Made by a program: the position numbers and the translations under genes. A stretch of DNA of 64,000 bases from Lachnospiraceae bacterium (GTDB taxonomy: Bacteria; Bacillota; Clostridia; Lachnospirales; Lachnospiraceae), in the NCBI GenBank assembly GCA_017480445.1, contig JAFVAO010000062.1:1-64000 (forward strand). Direction: 5' to 3'. Below the pieces are notes generated by a model that saw only the letters and a list, made by a program, of their open reading frames with translations, was not told the origin of the DNA and made no database searches. This document shows, one piece after another, positions 27,880-36,238 of this stretch (the first letter of the stretch is position 1; the number at the start of each line of letters is the position of its first letter).

Positions 27880-28803
27880 TTAAAATTTAAAGTCAAAATT
27901 CTGTCCGACCGCGCGCTCGCTTTCCGTCATGACGCTTCTCGCCGAGTTGTCATACGCATAGCGCTGTACCTTGCCGATCAGATCGTCCAGTGAATCCGCC
28001 TTGATGTCGATATACTCGGTATCCCGCACATCCGTCGTCTCTTCTGCCTCGTCCGCTTTATCGGCCTTGTCGGCTTTCTCCGCGCGATGCTTTTCACGGG
28101 TCTTCTCCAGCCGCTCTTCCTTGGCTTCCTTTTCCGCTTTCTTCTTCTCTTTTACCTTCTGTTCCTTTTTGGCCTCGGCCTTCTTCTCCATACGCTTTGC
28201 CTGCGCATCGGAAGATTTCTCGAGTGTCGCGAAGAAACTGGTGTTGCCGTTGGAATCCACGGACATGCCGAAATTCTTGATGTTGGCGCCGCTGCTCGCC
28301 AGGGAGTTCTTAGCCGCCGCCATCTGGGAGCCGGACATTGCGATGATGCCCTCATACTTCTTGCGGAAGGACTCATCCGTCGCCATGCGCTCCAGCTTCT
28401 CCTCGTCGATCAGCACAACCATCTTGTTGGCATTGCCATACGCCGACGCATTCTGCTGTACCTGCGACTTCATGTCCTTGCTGACCAGAATGAACTCTGA
28501 GTTGTGGAACTTAGACTTCAGCTGATCATAATACTTCTTGGCATCGTCGGACAATTCCACATCGCCGATCGTCATTCCGTAGCCATCCTTCTGGGACGGA
28601 ATAAGCGAACTCTTGGAATCGATGGGTGACCAGGTCTTGGTCTCGACCTTCGATGCACTCGTGCTGCCGGAAGAAGACGCTGTCTGCGAAGTCGCCTTCG
28701 TCGTCCCTGTCCTCGCGGTAGCTCCTGACTTCTGGGAAGAAGAGCTCTTCCATGTTTGGCTCGCCTGCTGATAGGCAGCCAGACCGTTAATACCAGTTGC
28801 CAT
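27880..28803 (-). CDS. DUF6033-like protein with Ser/Thr-rich head and Lys/Glu/Ala repeat
   Basis: 307 residues, no clear signal peptide. The first 65 residues are Ser/Thr/Gln rich (low complexity). A structured part (about 70-205) contains SDDAKKYYDQLKSKF and LVSKDMKSQVQQNA. It is followed by a highly charged helical stretch (about 205-265; EKKAEAKKEQKVKEKKKAEK and the triplet KADKADKADEAEE). The end is YIDIKADSLDDLIGK and QNFDFKF. The family name is from memory of similar Lachnospiraceae proteins; function is unknown. RBS AAGGAGGTAATGTT. A TATAAT-type -10 (TGTTATAAT) lies upstream without a clear -35. Confidence 0.65.
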   Translation of the reverse strand: MATGINGLAAYQQASQTWKSSSSQKSGATARTGTTKATSQTASSSGSTSASKVETKTWSPIDSKSSLIPSQKDGYGMTIGDVELSDDAKKYYDQLKSKFHNSEFILVSKDMKSQVQQNASAYGNANKMVVLIDEEKLERMATDESFRKKYEGIIAMSGSQMAAAKNSLASSGANIKNFGMSVDSNGNTSFFATLEKSSDAQAKRMEKKAEAKKEQKVKEKKKAEKEAKEERLEKTREKHRAEKADKADKADEAEETTDVRDTEYIDIKADSLDDLIGKVQRYAYDNSARSVMTESERAVGQNFDFKF

Positions 28804-28950
28804 AACATTACCTCCTTGTAATTGAACCGGAAATCCATTTCCCGTTTATAGTTACGTGTATATTATAACACATCGACAGCCGTATTCCTAGCCCTTTTTA
28901 CAAATTTTCCCATACATTTCACGACATATTTATTGCGTTTTGTCGCCTGC

Positions 28951-29928
28951 TTAGCGGATAACAGCAAAAATAACATCTGCTGTATAGGCAGCTACCATGA
29001 CAAGTCCCTCCACACGTCGGATTCTCCCTCCGCTGATCGCAAACATCCAGGTCAGCAAGCTGATCGCCAGCAAGATCAACAGATCGCATACCGACGCGAA
29101 ATTGACTGCCACCGGCGTGAGCGCTGCGGAAATCCCCAGTATAAACATCAGGTTAAAGATATTCGAGCCCACCACATTGCCCACCGCCATGCCGGTTTCA
29201 CCCTTTCTCGCCGCTACGATGGAGGTGACCAGCTCCGGCAAGGACGTACCGACCGCGACAATCGTCAGGCCGATCAAGGTTTCCGTCATACCCACTGCCC
29301 GCGCAATCTCTTTTGCACTGTATACCACCATCTGCCCGCCGACGACAATCAGTACAAGGCCGAGGATGATCAGCGCAGCACATTTTCCCATGGAACGCTC
29401 CGCCTCCGCCGGCTCTTCTGCCTTATGCTTCCCCGCATCACGGATCAGATAGACAATGTAAGCCATAAACAGCAGGATCAACAGTCCGCCCGCCACTCTG
29501 CTCACACGTCCCACATTGTCCGCCATGGAAACCTGCGCAAACTGACCGGACATCAGAAGATTGGTTCCGGCAAACCCAAGAACCAGCACCGTAGCCGCTA
29601 CAGAGACCGGAAAATCTCTTTTTAGAATTGCTTTTTCCACCGGCACCGGATGAATCAATGCACAGATGCCCAGGACACATAGCAAATTAAAGAGATTGGA
29701 TCCCACGACATTGCTGAGTGCAATCTCATTTGCGCCCTGTATGGCGGCGGCCGTACTGACTGCAAGCTCCGGCGCGCTGGTGCCGAGTGCAACAATGGTC
29801 AGACCGATGATCACACCCGGCACACGAAACTTACCGGCCAATGCCGCACTGCCATCCACAAAAAAATCTGCTCCTTTGATCAATGCCACAAATCCTACAA
29901 CCAGCAGCAATACATAGATCAAAAACAT
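28951..29928 (-). CDS. Calcium/sodium antiporter (CaCA family)
   Basis: A cation exchanger of the YrbG type in the membrane, 325 residues with two homologous halves. The alpha repeats are visible: LTIVALGTSAPELAVSTAAA near 44-63 and LTIVAVGTSLPELVTSIVAA near 200, each with the ion-coordinating Glu, followed by GNVVGSNIFNL-type segments in both. About ten hydrophobic segments. RBS GGAGGAGATATATT. Two micro-genes on the same strand precede it closely, so an operon of three is likely. Confidence 0.93.
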   Translation of the reverse strand: MFLIYVLLLVVGFVALIKGADFFVDGSAALAGKFRVPGVIIGLTIVALGTSAPELAVSTAAAIQGANEIALSNVVGSNLFNLLCVLGICALIHPVPVEKAILKRDFPVSVAATVLVLGFAGTNLLMSGQFAQVSMADNVGRVSRVAGGLLILLFMAYIVYLIRDAGKHKAEEPAEAERSMGKCAALIILGLVLIVVGGQMVVYSAKEIARAVGMTETLIGLTIVAVGTSLPELVTSIVAARKGETGMAVGNVVGSNIFNLMFILGISAALTPVAVNFASVCDLLILLAISLLTWMFAISGGRIRRVEGLVMVAAYTADVIFAVIR

Positions 29929-29947
29929 AATATATCTCCTCCGTTTA

Positions 29948-30109
29948 TCATGTCTCTTCCTTTCGATTCTCTATCGGGTCCTGATGCGCGTTCGGATCTC
30001 CTTTCTCGTCCGGATCCGGCCTGTGCTCCACCCACCATGCAAAAATGCCGCCGGCAACCACTGCCGCCACGCAGAACCACACAGTTACATTGGCAAATAC
30101 TTCATTCAT
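29948..30109 (-). CDS. 53-residue membrane protein with acidic tail
   Basis: Starts MNEVFANVTVWFCVAAVV, then a Gly-containing hydrophobic helix ending in FAWWVEHRPDPDEKGDP and a hydrophilic tail. One transmembrane helix (about 8-26) with a Trp-Trp pair at its border. The stop is 19 bp before the antiporter ATG. RBS AAGAAGGG is 12 bp from this ATG; an in-frame ATG at 30121 is an alternative. No family recognised. Confidence 0.55.
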   Translation of the reverse strand: MNEVFANVTVWFCVAAVVAGGIFAWWVEHRPDPDEKGDPNAHQDPIENRKEET

Positions 30110-30136
30110 TCCATCACACATCCCTTCTTGAAACGA

Positions 30137-30283
30137 TTAATCCGTCAGTTTATAACCGTACCGAATTTTTCTGTAAATTTTCCAAATGATCATCGCAGGC
30201 ATACCAATTGCAATCGCAATGGTGGATCCGCCTCCGGTGATCGCCATAATCACAAGCATAATCATTGCAACAACTCTATTCAT
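30137..30283 (-). CDS. 48-residue basic membrane protein
   Basis: Begins MNRVVAMIMLVIMAITGGG, with a second hydrophobic stretch (STIAIAIGMPAMIIWKIY) and a basic end RKIRYGYKLTD. It has an excellent RBS (AAAAGGAGAAGAAT, 7 bp). It is the first of two micro-genes ahead of the Ca2+/Na+ antiporter, 27 bp from the next. The two-helix hairpin with a GGGS turn suggests a membrane-embedded small subunit. No family recognised. Confidence 0.65.
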   Translation of the reverse strand: MNRVVAMIMLVIMAITGGGSTIAIAIGMPAMIIWKIYRKIRYGYKLTD

Positions 30284-30385
30284 ATTCTTCTCCTTTTCTG
30301 CACGGAAAATAGACCCGACACGGTCTGGTTTTGCATACTACATGTTATAAAAATTACGTCCGTCAGGACGCACTGATTTGCGCAG

Positions 30386-30844
30386 TCAGAAGCTTCTTTT
30401 TTTACCGTCTAACTTGTGAATCACCGTCAGAATTTTCAACAGATATTCCTTCTTGCGAAAGAATACAGACAAGATCACAGCGGTCAGCGTTCTGACGAAC
30501 ACCGCTGTGCACAACAAAAGCAATCCGCCGTAGAAACGGCCGATGACCTGTTTACTCTTTGCATTGCCGGTATAGATCACGTGTACCACAGGTGCACGCA
30601 GGGCGGCGTGGCCAATCACTTCCGGCACATCGGCCTTCTGCATTTTGGGCAGCGCCGTCACCAAGCTCGCCGTTCCTGCTGTCTCGGAAAAAGTCCCCGC
30701 GCAAGCGCTGACCGCAGAAGCACTGTCAGCTGCCGCAAACGGATATAGAAAACTCTCCAATAAAACGAACAGAAATACCAGCCAGAAGATATACGTGTTC
30801 TGTATGCTGTTTTTATGCCTCTTAGCCACTGCTACAACATCCAT
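30386..30844 (-). CDS. Hypothetical membrane protein, two helices
   Basis: 152 residues: basic N-terminus, a hydrophobic helix (about 18-40, YIFWLVFLFVLLESFLYPFA), an Ala/Ser/Thr-rich extracytoplasmic loop, and a second helix (about 108-128) before a basic tail (FFRKKEYLLK). No known family. It begins 18 bp after the BaiN-type gene, with ACAGGAGAC upstream. A weak hairpin CGTCC-TGAC-GGACG with a following T-rich tract (about 30355-30370) may end the transcript. Confidence 0.6.
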   Translation of the reverse strand: MDVVAVAKRHKNSIQNTYIFWLVFLFVLLESFLYPFAAADSASAVSACAGTFSETAGTASLVTALPKMQKADVPEVIGHAALRAPVVHVIYTGNAKSKQVIGRFYGGLLLLCTAVFVRTLTAVILSVFFRKKEYLLKILTVIHKLDGKKRSF

Positions 30845-30861
30845 GCACTACATGTCTCCTG

Positions 30862-32169
30862 TCACTTGGTATCAATTTCTCCGGCAGATGCCGAACAGCC
30901 TGCGGCCTGTCTGCCGGCGATATGGCCGCTGCACCAGGCCCACTGCAGATTATAGCCGCCGCATCTGCCGTCCACATCCAGCATCTCGCCGGCAAAATAA
31001 AGCCCCTGTACCAGCCTTGACTGCATATCGGTTCCCACCTGTGCCGTATCGACACCGCCCGCACATACCTGCGCGTTGTCAAATGAATTACTCCCCGTCA
31101 CATGCACCGTGAACGCTTTACACAGCTGCAGCACCGCATACAGTGCCTGCCGATCCGCCGTGCTTGCCGCCACATCCCGTTTCAAGCCGGCAAGCTTGAT
31201 CATAAGAAGCATCAGTTTCTTATTCAGAAGGCCTGTAAAGAATTCCTCCACCGTCCGGTCTGCCGCCTGTGCAAGCCGCCGTTTCAGCATGTCCTCAAGC
31301 TCTTGTAGCGTATAATCCGGCAAAAAGTCGATGGACACCTCCACCTCCTGCGAGGCTTTGCCCGACGCATGCGGGTGAGGTTCCGACGCATGCGGGTGTA
31401 ATTCCGCCGCATGCAATTGTATGTAATTCACCCGTCTGCTCATCTGGAACACCGGAATCCCCGAGATGCCGTAATCCGTCAGCTGAAGTTCACCGCGCTC
31501 CGCAATTTCTTCCGGGCCCTGCGAAAGAACGCGCACCACCGCATCTGCACGCACGCCGGCGATCTCTTTCATAAATGTCTCCCTGCAGCGCAGCTGTACC
31601 AGCGCCGGCACCACCGGCACAATCCGATGCCCCAGCTCCTTCGCCAACAGGTAGCCGCTGCCGTCGGAACCGGTCTTCGGCGCCGCCTTGCCGCCACAGG
31701 CCAAAATCACCCGGTCAAACCGATGCGGTTCGTCTCCGGTATATACTGTAAACCCAGCCTCTACACGCGTCCCCTTTTTCCCCGTCACCACCTGCACACC
31801 GGCCGTTCGCAGCCTTGTGCGCAGGACATCCAGCACCGTCGACGCCTGCTCAGAAAGCGGATACAGATACCCGTTTTTCTCCTTAATCAACATACCGCTC
31901 GCCGCAAAAAAGCGTACCGTGGCATCCGTATCAAACTGCGAAAGACACTCCTGCAGCCACGTCCGATCTGCCCCGTAATAACAGGTCGGATCCAATATGC
32001 GGTTGCCAAAATTGCATTTGCCGTTTCCGGTGGAAAGAATCTTTTTGCCGACGCGCTCTCCGCCCTCAAACAACGTGACAAACGCGCCACTTTCCGCCGC
32101 CGTGATCGCCGCCATGATCCCTGCGGCACCGCCGCCGACCACCCCAACTCTTACACGCGTTTTATTCAT
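30862..32169 (-). CDS. BaiN/HI0933-type NAD(P)/FAD-dependent oxidoreductase
   Basis: 435-residue flavoprotein of the YhiN/BaiN/aminoacetone-oxidase family. FAD motif GVVGGGAAGIMAAITAAESG near the start, STGNGKCNFGNR near 50-60, and the C-terminal end FAGEMLDVDGRCGGYNLQWA typical of the family. Members are linked to bile-acid reduction in some gut Clostridia, but this is not provable here. I start at the ATG 32169 with RBS GGAGGAGCAT; the longer frame (to 32262) overlaps the next gene. A His-rich tandem repeat interrupts the protein at about residues 265-285. Confidence 0.87.
   Translation of the reverse strand: MNKTRVRVGVVGGGAAGIMAAITAAESGAFVTLFEGGERVGKKILSTGNGKCNFGNRILDPTCYYGADRTWLQECLSQFDTDATVRFFAASGMLIKEKNGYLYPLSEQASTVLDVLRTRLRTAGVQVVTGKKGTRVEAGFTVYTGDEPHRFDRVILACGGKAAPKTGSDGSGYLLAKELGHRIVPVVPALVQLRCRETFMKEIAGVRADAVVRVLSQGPEEIAERGELQLTDYGISGIPVFQMSRRVNYIQLHAAELHPHASEPHPHASGKASQEVEVSIDFLPDYTLQELEDMLKRRLAQAADRTVEEFFTGLLNKKLMLLMIKLAGLKRDVAASTADRQALYAVLQLCKAFTVHVTGSNSFDNAQVCAGGVDTAQVGTDMQSRLVQGLYFAGEMLDVDGRCGGYNLQWAWCSGHIAGRQAAGCSASAGEIDTK
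31363..31420 (-). repeat. 21-bp tandem repeat inside the BaiN-type gene
   Basis: Unit CGACGCATGCGGGTG plus six bases occurs at 31363-31383 and 31384-31404, with a partial third copy from 31405. It is in frame and adds 7-residue units (HPHASEP/HPHASGK-like) to the protein, so copy-number change would alter length without frameshift. Confidence 0.8.
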
Positions 32170-32218
32170 ATGCTCCTCCATCATTCTGTATAAGGATTCC
32201 CGTGGCAAAAGCCCTCCA

Positions 32219-32902
32219 TCAGCTGGAATAGGTCTCCAGAAAGCTGTAGAGCTGTTCCTCATCCTCCAAATAAAGCGTCTGCATCACCTGCAGCAGCACC
32301 TGCTCCGGCAATGTCTCCGCCATGATGCCGGTATAGAGATAAATGGTCTGCAGATCTTCTCTGTAGACCACCAGCTCGTGGTCTGACACCGCCAGATAGA
32401 AGCCGCCCTGCGGCTCTGTCTTGCGATAATTTTTGCGCACAACCACGCGCTCACCGGAGAAGGACACGATCTCTTCATTCACAAATCCTCGCTCCTGCTC
32501 CTCCAGCGGCGGATATTTTGAGTAGCTCTCCACCGCCGTCACAAACTGCAGACGATCCATTCCGATATACGAATACGGAATATGTGTTTCCGTCTGGGTC
32601 TCAATCTCCGTGTCCACATCCCGCTCCAACAATACATAGGCCGTATCCGCCGTCACATGCGTGCCGGTGATCTCTGCCGCCATCTGCTCCTTCTGCCCCG
32701 CAGTCTCCGGCTCTGCATCCGTTATCGCCGCATCCGACGGCCATTCGGGTTCATCCGTCGCCGACACGGCGGTCTGCGGATCCTGTGTCATGCCACTCCC
32801 GGGATAAAAGAAATGTTCTGTCCGCACGCCGCCCCAGAATCCCAAAACAAACATCGCGAACGGATACAAAAAGAAAAGGCTGAATCCTTTTAAAAACTTC
32901 AT
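32219..32902 (-). CDS. Membrane-anchored protein, possibly BofC-like C-terminal fold
   Basis: 227 residues: one N-terminal helix (about 6-27), an acidic Thr/Ser/Glu linker, then a folded end (about 95-227) including GGFYLAVSDHELVVYREDL and IYLYTGIMAETLPEQV. This pattern resembles the BofC C-terminal domain of spore-forming Firmicutes, which in B. subtilis regulates pro-sigma-K processing; the match is from memory and weak. I start at the ATG 32902 (AGGAG 11 bp upstream). The C-terminal end is separated from the BaiN-type start by about 50 bp. Confidence 0.6.
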   Translation of the reverse strand: MKFLKGFSLFFLYPFAMFVLGFWGGVRTEHFFYPGSGMTQDPQTAVSATDEPEWPSDAAITDAEPETAGQKEQMAAEITGTHVTADTAYVLLERDVDTEIETQTETHIPYSYIGMDRLQFVTAVESYSKYPPLEEQERGFVNEEIVSFSGERVVVRKNYRKTEPQGGFYLAVSDHELVVYREDLQTIYLYTGIMAETLPEQVLLQVMQTLYLEDEEQLYSFLETYSS

Positions 32903-32966
32903 ATTCTTCAACACTCCTCATAATGTTGAAGATAAGTATCAGCCAAAATTTCTAATTTTATGCAAT

Positions 32967-33000
32967 TCTTTATCAATACAAACTCTTTATCAATACAAAC
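32967..33000. repeat. 17-bp perfect tandem duplication at the flippase stop codon
   Basis: TCTTTATCAATACAAAC occurs at 32967-32983 and 32984-33000. The second copy contains the TGA stop of the flippase gene, so the first copy adds a duplicated stop-plus-tail downstream. Confidence 0.9.
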
Positions 33001-34594
33001 GAAGCAAACGACCAATCATCAGCAGAAATTTCCCGCCCGGATACTGTGTAAGCTCTGTCTCCGTAAAATTCCGCGTGCACAGCAGAATCAGAAGATATAC
33101 CGCGCCGCCCAGAACCAGACAGAGCAGGATTGCCAAGAGATTGCCCAGATGGGGACTGATCCCTCTTCCCACAAAGAACAGCAGGAGTCCCGCCACACAG
33201 GCCGCACCTGCGGGCAACGCCAGCGTCCGCGCCCAGTCCACGCCGAAACGCATCTGATAACACACGAGAATACATGCTGTCACCGCATACACGACAGCGG
33301 CGATCAAGCCCGCATAAATCAGCGCGAACACGCCGATTCCATCCTTGTGCAGCAGCCCGATAAGCGCGATCAGAAACACAATGCCGCGTCCCGCAAATAC
33401 CCCCATCACCTGCAATTTGCCGTTCATCAGCAACATAATCTGTACAAAATAATAACCGATTGCCGCAAAACCGATGAGAAACGATCCGAATCGCAGCATA
33501 TCCGCCACACTGGCAGCCTCTCCGGCACCGATCAGATCCGCAATAGGCGTCGCCAGCATAGCTACGAACACCGAGACAAACAAGCCGTAAACAATCGCGA
33601 AATGCAGCCCATTGCTGAAATAATTGCGTGCATACCGCTGCTCATCCTTGCGCAGACTGCCCACAACCCGATATCCATAACCCAGCAAAAAAATCAACAC
33701 CGGAAATACACACAGTCCCATCACCGGCAGATACTTCCCGTAGTATACGCCGTAGACATTCCACGCACCGTTCTCACTTGCCGCCCTGTAGAAGAACAGG
33801 ATGCCGAACCAGATGGGCAGATGCCGCAGCAACGCGATCACCACCATCGGACATACACTTCTTAGCAGTGCGCTCATCTGACTGCCAAAGGTATCGGTGG
33901 TGCGCAGTCCCTCCCCGTTGTTCTTTTTGGTTTTGCCTCTGCTGCTCCGGTAGACCAGAAACAGGAAAATTAACACAAACACCTCTGACAGGGTGATGGC
34001 CAGCGCAACACCCATGCCGCTGTACATCGCGGTAAAATGCTCCTGCCTGAGCAGGGTGCTGACCTTCTGCCCGTAGCCACCGAACACGTGGATCAACAAC
34101 AGGGAAAACAACAAAATACAAACCTGGCGCATCACATACGAAATCACCGACGGCAGTTCGGTTCCCTCCGCCTGGAAATAACCCAACAGCACGCAGACCA
34201 GCGTGTGCAGCACCACCGCCGGCGCAAGCAGCTGCATGATCGCCACGTGATATACGCCGCCGGGCAAATTTTTCCCAACGAACCAGGTCACAATGAAAAA
34301 GAGCACACTCGCACTCAAGCCTGCCAGGAACTCTGTAAACATCACGTTTCTTTTTAATTTTTCAGCATTTTTATACTGCCCCTTTGCCGTGCGCGCGCGC
34401 AGCAGTTTCCCGATCGTATCCGCCAGCCGAGAGCCTATACACATTTCAAAGAACAAAAACACCTCAAAGGATACGGCTGTGTAGGCGACGCCATCCTCCC
34501 CGATTTTGTTGCCGAGAATGAGCAGGCTCAGCATCCCCAGCATGTAGGACGCGATTTCCACCTGTCTCTTTTTTTGTTCCACCTGATGACTCAT
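32990..34594 (-). CDS. MviN/SpoVB-like polysaccharide or lipid flippase (MOP superfamily)
   Basis: 534 residues with about 14 hydrophobic segments, consistent with the MOP exporter fold that flips lipid-linked sugars across the membrane. Features include the conserved amphipathic start, SRLADTIGKLLRAR (about 55-68), LLAPAVVLHTLVCVLLGYFQAEG (split region near 120-145) and a repeat half near 330. In spore formers SpoVB-type relatives act in cortex synthesis, but no specific assignment is possible. It starts 36 bp after ybeY. Confidence 0.75.
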   Translation of the reverse strand: MSHQVEQKKRQVEIASYMLGMLSLLILGNKIGEDGVAYTAVSFEVFLFFEMCIGSRLADTIGKLLRARTAKGQYKNAEKLKRNVMFTEFLAGLSASVLFFIVTWFVGKNLPGGVYHVAIMQLLAPAVVLHTLVCVLLGYFQAEGTELPSVISYVMRQVCILLFSLLLIHVFGGYGQKVSTLLRQEHFTAMYSGMGVALAITLSEVFVLIFLFLVYRSSRGKTKKNNGEGLRTTDTFGSQMSALLRSVCPMVVIALLRHLPIWFGILFFYRAASENGAWNVYGVYYGKYLPVMGLCVFPVLIFLLGYGYRVVGSLRKDEQRYARNYFSNGLHFAIVYGLFVSVFVAMLATPIADLIGAGEAASVADMLRFGSFLIGFAAIGYYFVQIMLLMNGKLQVMGVFAGRGIVFLIALIGLLHKDGIGVFALIYAGLIAAVVYAVTACILVCYQMRFGVDWARTLALPAGAACVAGLLLFFVGRGISPHLGNLLAILLCLVLGGAVYLLILLCTRNFTETELTQYPGGKFLLMIGRLLRLY

Positions 34595-34629
34595 TCGTTT
34601 ATCCTCGTTCTCTCTGTCCCGTTTATCCC

Positions 34630-35142
34630 TTATGGCATATCTCGTGTAATCCCCAGCTGCCCCAGCACCTTCTCCTGCTTGTCCTCCATGACGGCAGCCT
34701 CCGCGGGCTCCATATGATCATAGCCGCACAGATGCAGCATACTGTGCGCCACCAAAAACGCAAACTCCCGCTTTGGACTGTGGCCGTACTCTGCCGCCTG
34801 CGCCCGCACTCTGTCCACAGACAGAATGATATCTCCCAGAATCAGTTCTCCGCTCTCCGGGTCAAAATAATCCGCCTCTCTTCCCTCCGGAATCCAAAAA
34901 CGGGCAGGCTCATCAAAATCCAGATTGGGAAATGACAATACATCTGTCTCCCGGTCAATCTCGCGATAGGTTCTGTTGAACTCCCGAATGCCGGCGTTGT
35001 CCGTCACCAGCACATTGACGCAGACCTCATACGGGCATTGCTCCGTGCGCAGCACCTCATTGACCACCTGTTCTACAACCGCTTCCGCGTCAAACGGAAA
35101 CGCTGCATCAATTCCCTCATCGTATTCCAAATAACATGTCAT
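34630..35142 (-). CDS. ybeY: rRNA maturation endoribonuclease YbeY
   Basis: Zinc-dependent single-strand endoribonuclease for 16S rRNA 3' maturation and ribosome quality control. The 170-residue protein carries the metal site H-x3-H-x5-H in AHSMLHLCGYDHMEP (near residues 131-145) and the family block FNRTYREIDRETDVLSFP. It lies next to phoH, a classic arrangement. The RBS AAAGGAG is unusually far (about 16 bp) from the ATG. Confidence 0.94.
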   Translation of the reverse strand: MTCYLEYDEGIDAAFPFDAEAVVEQVVNEVLRTEQCPYEVCVNVLVTDNAGIREFNRTYREIDRETDVLSFPNLDFDEPARFWIPEGREADYFDPESGELILGDIILSVDRVRAQAAEYGHSPKREFAFLVAHSMLHLCGYDHMEPAEAAVMEDKQEKVLGQLGITRDMP

Positions 35143-35194
35143 ATTCGCCTGACAATCTCCTTTGCATCTCAGCTACCCGCACGGACACCAAACG

Positions 35195-36238
35195 CTATCT
35201 GCGCGGATTGTTCCCCGCGTAATGCGTCTTGGTTCTGCGGTTCTCCTTTGCCTCGTATTCATCATAGGCCTTGACGATCTTCTGCACCAGCGGGTGGCGC
35301 ACCACATCCTTGCTGGTGAGATTACAGAAGGCGATCCCGTCGATCTTCTGCAGCACCTTGACGGCAGTATCCAGCCCCGACTTACTGCCCACAGGCAGAT
35401 CCTTCTGGGAAGCGTCGCCTGTGACGACCACCTTGGAGCCGAAGCCGATTCTGGTCAGAAACATCTTCATTTGCGCCGGCGTTGTGTTCTGTGCCTCGTC
35501 CAGAATGATGTAGGCATTGTCCAACGTCCGGCCGCGCATATAGGCAAGCGGCGCCACCTCGATCAGGCCCTTCTCCATATTTTTGGCAAAACTCTCCGCT
35601 CCCATGATCTGATAAAGCGCGTCATACAGCGGCCGCAGATAGGGGTCCACCTTGCTCTGCAGATCTCCGGGCAAAAATCCTAATTTCTCCCCTGCCTCTA
35701 TCGCCGGTCTGGTCAGGATGATCCGCCCTACTTCATCATTTTTGAACGCCGTGATGGCCATCGCCATCGCCAGATACGTCTTTCCCGTGCCTGCCGGCCC
35801 TATGCCAAAGACAATCATATTGTTGCGGATCGCATCCACATATTGCTTCTGTCCCAGCGTCTTGGGCTTGATTGGCTTGCCGTTCACCGTGTGGCAGATG
35901 CAATCTCCGTCAATCTCCGTAATCGCCTCCGCCTGGGCTTCCTTTCCCATGGTGATCGCGTAGTCCACGCTCTGCTCCTCGATCTCATTCCCGCGGTCGG
36001 AGAGAATGGTCAGCTGCTGCAGCACCGACGCTGCCCGTTTCACATGCTCCTCTTCTCCGCTGACCACGATGTGACCGTTCCGGTCAACCACCGTGACAGC
36101 AAAATCCCGCTCCAACTTCTTGATATATTGATCCTGCAATCCAAAAATCTTTTGCATATGCTCCGTCGGCATATCCAGATTCATGGAAAAGGCATGTTCC
36201 TCCCTGCCGTCATTCCTCACGAATGTCTTCTCTCCCAT
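35195..36238 (-). CDS. phoH: PhoH-family ATPase
   Basis: Cytosolic ATPase (often phoH/ybeZ) linked to RNA metabolism through YbeY. The core has Walker A GPAGTGKTYLAMAMA near residue 150, Walker B YIILDEAQNTTP and VVVTGDASQKDLP, with an N-terminal KH-like part (LDMPTEHMQKIFGLQDQYI). About 347 residues if it starts at the ATG 36238, which overlaps yqfD. Alternatives are GTG 36223 and the ATG at 36184 preceded by AGGGAGGAA. Order yqfC-yqfD-phoH-ybeY matches other spore formers, but the usual yqfF/pgpH between phoH and ybeY is missing. Confidence 0.9.
   Translation of the reverse strand: MGEKTFVRNDGREEHAFSMNLDMPTEHMQKIFGLQDQYIKKLERDFAVTVVDRNGHIVVSGEEEHVKRAASVLQQLTILSDRGNEIEEQSVDYAITMGKEAQAEAITEIDGDCICHTVNGKPIKPKTLGQKQYVDAIRNNMIVFGIGPAGTGKTYLAMAMAITAFKNDEVGRIILTRPAIEAGEKLGFLPGDLQSKVDPYLRPLYDALYQIMGAESFAKNMEKGLIEVAPLAYMRGRTLDNAYIILDEAQNTTPAQMKMFLTRIGFGSKVVVTGDASQKDLPVGSKSGLDTAVKVLQKIDGIAFCNLTSKDVVRHPLVQKIVKAYDEYEAKENRRTKTHYAGNNPRR

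Noticed and set aside
28804..28950. Possible flagellar (sigma-28) promoter for the DUF6033-like gene
   Set aside because: The TAAA/GCCGATAA elements do not fall at the proper spacing; only a weak TATAAT is visible.
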